Position numbers and translations under genes: made by a program. From Riemerella anatipestifer_F (GTDB lineage Bacteria > Bacteroidota > Bacteroidia > Flavobacteriales > Weeksellaceae): a stretch of DNA of 64,000 bases. The notes beneath the pieces were generated by a model. It searched no databases, was not told where the DNA came from, and was given only the letters and a program-made list of their open reading frames with translations. The stretch lies in NCBI RefSeq assembly GCF_037861325.1, contig NZ_JAFELW010000006.1; one strand, 5' to 3'. This document shows positions 35,371 through 42,037 of this stretch, piece after piece (position 1 is the first letter of the stretch; the number at the start of each line of letters is the position of its first letter).

Positions 35371-36204
35371 ATGAAAAAAATATATACAGTAATAGTTTTT
35401 ACACTTTTTTCAGTTTTAACCTTTGGACAAAATCTTGAATCACTGATTTATGGTGAAAAAATGATTGTCAATTCAAAGTATTTAAAAGAAAAAACTGAAG
35501 TTTGGATAAAAGTTCCCAAAGATTTTGAAAAACTGAAAAATAATTGCTCACTTGTTGTTTTGCTTGATGGAGATCAATATTTTGGAATAGCAACCAATGT
35601 TCAATATCTCTATCAATGGGAGAGTAAAATGCCTGCAACGATAGTTGTTGCATTACCTTCAACTATTGAAAGTAGATGGAAATACTATACACCTACTAAC
35701 TCTAAAAATTTTACAGAAAAAAGAGAAGACGATAAGTTGTTTCAAAGTACGGGGCATTTTTCAGAACTTGCAGATTTCATTGAAAACGAGCTAATAAAGT
35801 ATTTAGAAAAAAAATTTAAAGTTAGTTTTAAGAGTAAAACAATTTTCGGGCATTCTTTAGGTGGTTTAGCAGTTATGAGTTTCTATAAAATTAGACCAAA
35901 TGTTTTTGACAATTATATTTGTGCTAGTCCAAGCCTGATGTGGGAAAAGTTTATGTTTAATAATTATTACGCAAACATCTTTCCAACAAATAGTGTGGAA
36001 AGCCGAAAAATATTTTTATCATCAGGAAATCCTGATTTGAATGGCTATAAAAATAATGTAGAAGACTTAGTAGAGTCTTTAACAACGAAAATAAAAAACT
36101 CTGAAAAAATAGTCAAATATATACATTATGAAACAGAAGACCACGGAAGTAGTGGAATTCGAAGTTTAATTGACGGTCTTGAGTTTATTTATAAAAATGA
36201 ATAA
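35371..36204 (+). CDS. alpha/beta-hydrolase esterase (D-family, IroE/Fes-like)
   Basis: 277 residues with a signal peptide (MKKIYTVIVFTLFSVLTFGQ). The nucleophile elbow GHSLGG has its Ser at residue 162; the final His is in TEDHGSSGIRSL. A strand SLVVLLDGDQYFG near residue 55 is typical of this putative-esterase family, whose members cut siderophore or acyl esters. The substrate is not known. AT-rich, with no clear operon partner; a cassette-like end follows it. Confidence 0.78.
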   Translation: MKKIYTVIVFTLFSVLTFGQNLESLIYGEKMIVNSKYLKEKTEVWIKVPKDFEKLKNNCSLVVLLDGDQYFGIATNVQYLYQWESKMPATIVVALPSTIESRWKYYTPTNSKNFTEKREDDKLFQSTGHFSELADFIENELIKYLEKKFKVSFKSKTIFGHSLGGLAVMSFYKIRPNVFDNYICASPSLMWEKFMFNNYYANIFPTNSVESRKIFLSSGNPDLNGYKNNVEDLVESLTTKIKNSEKIVKYIHYETEDHGSSGIRSLIDGLEFIYKNE

Positions 36205-36212
36205 AAATACGG

Positions 36213-36290
36213 CATATAGTATTTACAAAAGGTTAAATTAAGAGTTGAGAAAGTTTGATTTCATTTAACTTTTTCTCATTCACAGCAGAT
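36213..36290 (+). repeat. cassette-end-like element after the esterase gene
   Basis: Contains GTATTTACAAAAGG and the fold TGAGAAAGTT / AACTTTTTCTCA. It shares the TATTTxCAAAA start and the spacing to GAAA (about 29-32 bases) with the elements at 35275 and 41830. The right part seems lost. Confidence 0.35.
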
Positions 36291-36344
36291 GATTATATTC
36301 CTTCATCTCCTATTATTTAGTTATTATAATGATACCAAAAACAA

Positions 36345-36377
36345 AAACGGTTGCATCATTTTGGATACAACCGTTTC
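36345..36377. terminator. bidirectional terminator esterase / rplI
   Basis: AAACGGTTGCATC pairs with GGATACAACCGTTT; it is followed by T-rich sequence on the minus strand and ends the rpsF-rpsR-rplI unit. Confidence 0.8.
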
Positions 36378-36407
36378 ATTTATTATGAAAAAACTTTACT
36401 AATTTAA

Positions 36408-36905
36408 TTAAGCCTCTTCAGTTTTAGTTTCTTTAGCCTTAGGAGCTTCCACTACAGGAGCATCAGATACTACTTCAAATTCGTAGTCGTACTCTACTTC
36501 TCTATGAAGTCTTACTTTAGCAGTAAATTTACCTAATCTCTTAATAGTATTTCCAGGGATTTTGATGTATTTTTTATCTACCTCAACACCTGCTTTCGCT
36601 AATTCTTCAGCTAAGTTAGCATTGTTGATAGAACCAAATAACTTATCTCCAGAACCTACCTTAGCAGCAATAGAAACAGAAGTCTTTTTAAGTTGCTCTA
36701 CAATCTTGTTAGCAACAGCTACTAATTTAGCTTCTTCTTCTTTTCTAGCTTCTAATACTTCAGCTAAAACCGCTCTATTTTTAGGTGTTGCTAAAACTGC
36801 ATATCCTTGAGGGATTAAGAAGTTTCTAGCGTATCCTGGCTTTACATCTACTGTATCAAACTCTAATCCTAAGTTTTCTACATCTTTTTTAAGAATAATT
36901 TCCAT
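36408..36905 (-). CDS. rplI: 50S ribosomal protein L9
   Basis: 165 residues. The N-terminal RNA-binding domain (EIILKKDVENLGLEFDTVDVKPGYARNFLIPQG) is diagnostic. The C-terminus has a short acidic tail (KAKETKTEEA) beyond the usual domain. It is the third gene of the conserved rpsF-rpsR-rplI unit. Confidence 0.97.
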   Translation of the reverse strand: MEIILKKDVENLGLEFDTVDVKPGYARNFLIPQGYAVLATPKNRAVLAEVLEARKEEEAKLVAVANKIVEQLKKTSVSIAAKVGSGDKLFGSINNANLAEELAKAGVEVDKKYIKIPGNTIKRLGKFTAKVRLHREVEYDYEFEVVSDAPVVEAPKAKETKTEEA

Positions 36906-37023
36906 TGTTTGTTGTTGTCTTGTTTAGGTTTTAGAAGTTTAGAATCCAAACTCAATAGTTGACTTTCCAAATATCCTAAAACAGTTAGAATTTTTAATTT
37001 AACTAATTCAGCAACTTATATAA

Positions 37024-37326
37024 TTACTTCAATAAGTCTGCTACATACGGCATAAGTGCCAAATGTCTTGCTCTTTTAATAGCAGCAGATACTTTTCTCT
37101 GATATTTTAAAGAAGTTCCTGTATATCTTCTTGGCAAAATTTTACCTTGCTCGTTAACGAACTGAAGAAGAAAATCTGCATCTTTATAATCTACATATTT
37201 GATACCGTATTTTTTAAATCTACAGTATTTTTTTTCAGATTTAGTATTGATATCTAGTGGTGTAAGGAATTTCACTTCAGACTCCCCACCTTGTGCGGCT
37301 TGTTGTGCCATTTCATCTATTGCCAT
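37024..37326 (-). CDS. rpsR: 30S ribosomal protein S18
   Basis: 100 residues. The conserved core KYCRFKKYGIKYVDYKD and KILPRRYTGTSLKYQRKV is intact. S18 forms a pair with S6 on the 30S platform. The N-terminus has an extra about 25 residues rich in Ala, Gln and Gly compared with E. coli S18. It lies between rpsF and rplI. Confidence 0.97.
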   Translation of the reverse strand: MAIDEMAQQAAQGGESEVKFLTPLDINTKSEKKYCRFKKYGIKYVDYKDADFLLQFVNEQGKILPRRYTGTSLKYQRKVSAAIKRARHLALMPYVADLLK

Positions 37327-37351
37327 AGTTTCTTTTTTTAGGGGTTAAAAA

Positions 37352-37693
37352 TTAAGCTTTTTTAGATTTTAGTTTTGCTCTTCTCTTTTCAGCATACTCT
37401 ACAGCGTGCTTGTCTAACTTTGTAGTTAAGTAACGGATAACTCTCTCGTCTCTTTTGAAAGCAAGTTCTAAATCTGCCACGATAGTTCCTTCACCTTTGA
37501 ATTCTATCAAAGTATAGAAACCGTTTTTCTTCAATTGAATAGGGTAAGCTAACTTTTTTAGTCCCCAATTTTCTTTGGCTACGATTTCGCAATTTTGATC
37601 TTTTAAAAGATCCTCAAATTTTTTCACTGCTTCCTCCACCTGAGCGTCAGACAGAACGGGAGTTAAAATGAAAACAGTTTCGTAATGATTCAT
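37352..37693 (-). CDS. rpsF: 30S ribosomal protein S6
   Basis: 113 residues. Typical S6 fold: NHYETVFILTPVLSD at the start, WGLKKLAYPIQLKKNGFYTLIEF in the middle. It binds S18 and helps build the 30S platform. First gene of the unit. A promoter box TAGCTTTGC at 37726-37733 gives a leader of only about 25 bases, too short for the S6:S18 autoregulatory leader known in some bacteria. Confidence 0.97.
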   Translation of the reverse strand: MNHYETVFILTPVLSDAQVEEAVKKFEDLLKDQNCEIVAKENWGLKKLAYPIQLKKNGFYTLIEFKGEGTIVADLELAFKRDERVIRYLTTKLDKHAVEYAEKRRAKLKSKKA

Positions 37694-37725
37694 AATGTTA
37701 ATATTATATGTTAAAATTCAAGGTG

Positions 37726-37733
37726 CAAAGCTA
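37726..37733 (-). promoter_or_regulatory. -7 promoter element of rpsF-rpsR-rplI
   Basis: TAGCTTTGC on the minus strand. Confidence 0.6.
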
Positions 37734-37876
37734 ATGCTTTTTTTTTATATACACAAACGCTATATTTACTTAAAAAATCTATAGTATAATAATCGTTCTA
37801 TATAGTACGATTGTGTACTTAAATTTTGTTTTAATTTTTACACATGATTTTCTACAATAAATTGGAATCTAAACAA

Positions 37877-37910
37877 ATAAGCCACCGTGAATATTACACA
37901 GTGGCTTATT
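37877..37910 (-). terminator. terminator of dnaK
   Basis: AATAAGCCACTGTG pairs with CACGGTGGCTTATT on the minus strand, directly after the dnaK stop. Confidence 0.8.
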
Positions 37911-37930
37911 GCTAATGATTTATATCAATC

Positions 37931-39838
37931 TTACTTCACTTCTTCAAAATCTGCATCTTGTACATCATCTGCAGCATTACCTGTGTTAGCTTGTGCTTGT
38001 TCTGCACCTCCTTGAGCTTCAGCTTGTGCTTTATACAACTCTTCTGATGCTGCCATCCAAGCTGCGTCTAAAGCCTCAGACTTAGTTTTAATATTTGCCA
38101 TATCTTTAGCTTCATAAGCTGTTTTTAATTCAGCTAAAGCTGTTTCTATCGCTGATTTTTTATCTGCAGAAATCTTATCTCCAAATTCTTTTATTTGCTT
38201 TTCAGTTTGGAAGATTTGTCCATCTGCTTTGTTGATAAGGTCAGCTTCTTCTTTTTTCTTAGCATCTGCTGCCGAATTTTCTTCAGCTTCTCTCTTCATT
38301 CTTTCAATTTCTTCATCAGAAAGACCAGACGATGCTTGAATTTTGATAGACTGCTCCTTACCTGTACCTTTATCTTTTGCAGAAACGCTCAAAATACCGT
38401 TAGCATCTATATCAAAAGTTACCTCAATTTGTGGCACACCTCTAGGTGCTGGCGGAATATCTGTAAGCTCGAATCTACCGATTTCTTTGTTATCGTTAAA
38501 CATTGGTCTTTCCCCTTGTCCTACTCTGATGGTAACCGCAGGCTGATTATCTACCGCAGTAGAGAATACTTCTGATTTTTTAGTAGGAATGGTGGTATTA
38601 GCCTCTATTAATTTAGTGAATACAGAACCCATAGTTTCTATACCTAAAGAAAGAGGTGTAACATCTAATAACAAGACATCTTTAACATCTCCTGTAAGAA
38701 CTCCCCCTTGGATAGCCGCACCTATAGCCACTACCTCATCTGGGTTTACCCCTTTAGATGGAGCTTTACCAAAGAATTTCTCTACCGCTTCTTGTATCGC
38801 AGGGATTCTTGTAGAACCACCTACTAGGATAATTTCATCAATATCAGAAACGCTCATACCTGCATTTTTAAGAGCAGACTTACAAGGCTCGATAGTTCTT
38901 TGAATTAAATCTCCTGCTAACTGCTCAAACTTAGCTCTAGTTAATGTTTTAACTAAGTGTTTTGGACCTGAAGCCGTAGCTGTGATATATGGTAAATTGA
39001 TTTCTGTTTGAGTAGAAGATGATAATTCAACTTTTGCTTTTTCTGCTGCTTCTTTCAATCTTTGAAGAGCAATAGCGTCAGATTTTAAATCTACACCTTC
39101 TTCCGCTTGGAATTCAGCCGCCATCCAGTCGATAATCACATTATCAAAGTCGTCCCCTCCTAAGTGTGTATCACCATCGGTAGCCTTTACTTCGAAAGAT
39201 GCGTTACCATCTACCTCATACATTTCTAGTACAGAAACGTCGTGAGTACCACCACCACAGTCGAACACCACTACATTCATATCCTTCTTACCTACCTTAT
39301 CTAGACCATAAGCTAAAGCTGCTGCCGTAGGCTCATTGATAATTCTTTCTACCTTAAGCCCTGCAATTTCTCCAGCTTCTTTAGTCGCTTGTCTTTGTGC
39401 ATCGTTAAAATAAGCAGGTACAGTAATTACCGCACGAGAAACTTCTTGACCTAAATAGTCTTCAGCCGTTTTCTTCATTTTTTGAAGAATCATTGCTGAA
39501 ATTTCTTGAGGCGTGTATTCTCTATCTCCAATTTTAACTTTAACAGTATCGTTAGAACCTTCTACCACTTGATACGGAACTCTAGACACCTCGTTAGCAT
39601 CTGTTTTAAAATTAGCTCCGATAAATCTCTTGATAGAATAAACTGTATTTTTAGGGTTTGTAACCGCTTGTCTTTTAGCTGGGTCTCCCACTTTTCTCTC
39701 ACCATCTTCAGTGAAAGCTACGATAGAAGGTGTTGTTCTTTTTCCTTCTGCATTAGGGATTACCACAGGGTCTTTACCCTCCATTACTGCCACACAAGAG
39801 TTAGTAGTACCTAAGTCAATTCCTATAATTTTACTCAT
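37931..39838 (-). CDS. dnaK: molecular chaperone DnaK (Hsp70)
   Basis: 635 residues, full length. Nucleotide-binding domain signatures IGIDLGTTNSCVAVMEG, VFDCGGGTHDVSVLE and ILVGGSTRIPAIQ; substrate-binding domain from about residue 385 (VLLLDVTPLSLGIETMG); C-terminal DDVQDADFEEVK tail. The second phosphate motif reads CGGGTHD where most DnaK have LGGGTFD. dnaJ and grpE are not next to it. No TAnnTTTG box lies upstream; instead a TGTCA direct repeat and a TGGCAT/TTGG element are seen at 39891-39930. Confidence 0.97.
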   Translation of the reverse strand: MSKIIGIDLGTTNSCVAVMEGKDPVVIPNAEGKRTTPSIVAFTEDGERKVGDPAKRQAVTNPKNTVYSIKRFIGANFKTDANEVSRVPYQVVEGSNDTVKVKIGDREYTPQEISAMILQKMKKTAEDYLGQEVSRAVITVPAYFNDAQRQATKEAGEIAGLKVERIINEPTAAALAYGLDKVGKKDMNVVVFDCGGGTHDVSVLEMYEVDGNASFEVKATDGDTHLGGDDFDNVIIDWMAAEFQAEEGVDLKSDAIALQRLKEAAEKAKVELSSSTQTEINLPYITATASGPKHLVKTLTRAKFEQLAGDLIQRTIEPCKSALKNAGMSVSDIDEIILVGGSTRIPAIQEAVEKFFGKAPSKGVNPDEVVAIGAAIQGGVLTGDVKDVLLLDVTPLSLGIETMGSVFTKLIEANTTIPTKKSEVFSTAVDNQPAVTIRVGQGERPMFNDNKEIGRFELTDIPPAPRGVPQIEVTFDIDANGILSVSAKDKGTGKEQSIKIQASSGLSDEEIERMKREAEENSAADAKKKEEADLINKADGQIFQTEKQIKEFGDKISADKKSAIETALAELKTAYEAKDMANIKTKSEALDAAWMAASEELYKAQAEAQGGAEQAQANTGNAADDVQDADFEEVK

Positions 39839-39890
39839 TTTAATTGTTTATTTTTTTGTTAATATTCATTTTTAGTACACCTCCAATTTT

Positions 39891-39930
39891 ACCAAGAATA
39901 TGCCACTCCTATTTTTATGACAAAATGACA
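39891..39930 (-). promoter_or_regulatory. atypical dnaK upstream element
   Basis: On the minus strand, TGTCATTTTGTCA (a TGTCA direct repeat, 39918-39930) is followed 12 bases later by TGGCATATTCTTGGTA, which loosely resembles a sigma-54 -24/-12 promoter. The ordinary -7 box is absent, in line with special heat-shock control; this reading is inference. Confidence 0.4.
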
Positions 39931-40081
39931 GCATCAAACATTATCACTTGCTTAGATATGGCTTTTCAGTCAGTAGCATTGTACTTTTTGCATAAAGACA
40001 TTTTTTAGACGTAAGTTTACTAATGCTAGTATTAAAAAAAATAATTTGTAATTTCGCACAATTAAATAATTATTTCGATTC

Positions 40082-41239
40082 TTGAAAGTAGAACAAAACA
40101 TAAAAAGACTTGATTACCTTCTATCATTATTCAATATGACGATAGATGAGCTTCTTATGTCAATTAATGATGAGTTAAAAAAACCTATCACTAGAGAAGA
40201 AATTTTAACTGAGAATATAAAGATAAGTCATTTAAAAAGAATTGATAGAGTTTTTAATAAAGGGCTACACTTCTATTTAGACCCTAAGTCTCCAGAAATA
40301 TCTAAAGATGCTAGTATATTTTTTAGAAAGTCAAAATTTGATGCAGATTTAAATATTGGAGCAAAAAAAATAGTAAATCAATTTGAGGAATTTAAAATTT
40401 CTCTATCAGCAATTTCAAAATTAGCTGAAATAAATACTGATAGAGTATTACCTGTTTTTAAAACTAGTGAAAGTCCTAAAAAGACTGCTTTAGAAATTCG
40501 TAAAATTTTATATCCAGAATTTCAACAAAATCTAAGAGAGTTTTTAAAATCTTTGATTTCAAAATTTGCTGAAAAAAACATTTTAGTTTTTGAATTCATT
40601 GAAACTTGGAATAAAAAAGAAAAAGCAAACATTGATGGTTTTTTTCTAAATCCGAATGTAATCGTATTAAAAAGACAGCAAAGTTCCTTTAGACGTGAAA
40701 TTTTTACATTGGCTCACGAATTAGGTCATTATCTTTTAAATATTGAAGAGGTTGATAACTTAGAAATAGCTGATTTAGCCAACCACAATTTATCAAAAAT
40801 TGAAAAATGGTGTAATGATTTTGCTTTCTATTTTATTGCAGGAGAATATGGTAATGTAATTGATAAACTGGAAAAAGCAAGTAGTGCAAATGATTATAAT
40901 TTTAAAATAATTGAAAAAATATCACAAAATACACATTTAAGTCAAATAGCTATTTTCACAAGACTTTTACTTAATAATCAAATATCTCCTAAAGATTATA
41001 ACAATGTAAAGTCTGATTTTGAGGAACAGTTTAGATTAAAACAATTAGAGGAGCAAAGACAAAAAGAATTAGACAAACAAAATGGAGTTAAAAGGGGTGG
41101 TTCAGTACCCAAACCTATAAATTCCCCATTACTAATTTCTACTATTCAAACAGCTTTTTATGAAGGAGTTATAAATGAATTTGATGTTTGTAAAACCTTA
41201 AATATAACCCCAGATAAACTAAATAAATATATTCAATGA
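40082..41239 (+). CDS. ImmA/IrrE-family metallopeptidase
   Basis: 385 residues. The zinc motif HELGH begins at His212 (TLAHELGHYLLN), with the downstream WCNDFAFYFI segment typical of the family. About 130 helical residues precede it without a clear helix-turn-helix. The C-terminal about 45 residues (ISTIQTAFYEGVINEFD) form a small extra domain. ImmA cuts repressors of mobile elements; many relatives sit in toxin-antitoxin or defence pairs. The start is a TTG; the next ATG is at residue 19. The gene is AT-rich and overlaps the PIN gene by four bases (ATGA). Confidence 0.8.
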   Translation: MKVEQNIKRLDYLLSLFNMTIDELLMSINDELKKPITREEILTENIKISHLKRIDRVFNKGLHFYLDPKSPEISKDASIFFRKSKFDADLNIGAKKIVNQFEEFKISLSAISKLAEINTDRVLPVFKTSESPKKTALEIRKILYPEFQQNLREFLKSLISKFAEKNILVFEFIETWNKKEKANIDGFFLNPNVIVLKRQQSSFRREIFTLAHELGHYLLNIEEVDNLEIADLANHNLSKIEKWCNDFAFYFIAGEYGNVIDKLEKASSANDYNFKIIEKISQNTHLSQIAIFTRLLLNNQISPKDYNNVKSDFEEQFRLKQLEEQRQKELDKQNGVKRGGSVPKPINSPLLISTIQTAFYEGVINEFDVCKTLNITPDKLNKYIQ

Positions 41240-41811
41240 AAGTAATAATTGACACTAACTCACTTTTGTCGTTGGTTCGATATTACTTACCATTTGACAA
41301 AGAAAATTTGCTATTCAATTTCATAAAAGAAAAAATAGAAATTGGAGAGATAATCATAATAGATAAGGTTTACGAACAATGCACATACAACGCTAAAGGA
41401 TTAGTTTTAAATCAATTGGCATTTTTGACAGATAAAACATTTTTAAAGAAGTCAAAAACTCCATACAAAACGGGTACTTTATTTACTCCATCTCCAGCAA
41501 AATTCTTAAGGATACTTGAAAACCAATTTGTAGTTACCGTACAAAGAAAAAAAATTACAGATGTAGAGTTTGAAGTTAGTAAAAACAAACATCTCGAAGA
41601 CGCTGACATAAAGCAGATAATTTTATGCCTTAATTTAATGAAATCTGAACCTGATGTTTATCTTGTTAATGAAGAGACCGCCGAAAGTAATGATAATAAA
41701 CTATTTAAAAAGATTCCAGCAATGTGTAATGAATTAAATATCCAATGCATAGCTCTTCCAAAATTATTAAAAATATACGAAAAAGATATAAGTGTTCTGT
41801 TTAAAAAATAA
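41236..41811 (+). CDS. PIN-like (DUF4411-type) putative ribonuclease
   Basis: 191 residues. The N-terminal strand VIIDTNSLL carries the first PIN acidic residue; later acidic positions are in VYEQC, LEDADIKQ and EETAESND. The layout resembles DUF4411 proteins, which are PIN-fold and often encoded next to an ImmA/IrrE protein. It may be an RNase toxin or effector activated or held in check by the upstream protease. The four-base overlap suggests strictly coupled translation. An attC-like palindrome begins eight bases after the stop. Confidence 0.68.
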   Translation: MKVIIDTNSLLSLVRYYLPFDKENLLFNFIKEKIEIGEIIIIDKVYEQCTYNAKGLVLNQLAFLTDKTFLKKSKTPYKTGTLFTPSPAKFLRILENQFVVTVQRKKITDVEFEVSKNKHLEDADIKQIILCLNLMKSEPDVYLVNEETAESNDNKLFKKIPAMCNELNIQCIALPKLLKIYEKDISVLFKK

Positions 41812-41818
41812 AATATAC

Positions 41819-42014
41819 ACCTAACATCGTATTGGCAAAATAGCGGTTTATGGGATAAATTGAAAGTTGCTCTTTTTTGTTATTACAATGGACTTTCACA
41901 TTCCTTTTTTTTATAAATTTAGAAAATAATAAAAATCTGTTGTTTAGGTTAATACAAGATTGAATGTTTATACTTTCTAAATCCGCCTCTATCACCAATA
42001 TCCGACCGTTAAAA
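41819..42014 (+). repeat. attC-like imperfect palindrome at the end of the ImmA/PIN cassette
   Basis: Outer ends read ACCTAAC (41819-41825) and GTTAAAA (42008-42014), matching the integron core sites RYYYAAC and GTTRRRY in all but the last base. Inside, three blocks are complementary in nested order: TATTGG/CCAATA, CGGTTTA/TAAATCCG and GAAAGT/ACTTTC. The size (196 bases) is within the range of large attC sites. No integrase is in the window. Confidence 0.5.
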
Positions 42015-42020
42015 ATCACT

Positions 42021-42028
42021 TATTTTTG
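42021..42028 (+). promoter_or_regulatory. -7 promoter element of priA
   Basis: TATTTTTG ends nine bases before the ATG at 42038; its last bases form a false TTG start. The predicted mRNA has almost no leader. Confidence 0.55.
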
Positions 42029-42037
42029 TTCCCCTCT

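Noticed and set aside
37694..37720. S6:S18 ribosomal leader upstream of rpsF
   Set aside because: The predicted leader is only about 25 bases and has no structure resembling the known motif.
38195..38575. 126-codon plus-strand frame within dnaK
   Set aside because: It is a shadow of dnaK codon use; the sequence is low in complexity and rich in Phe, Ser and Cys without any recognisable domain.
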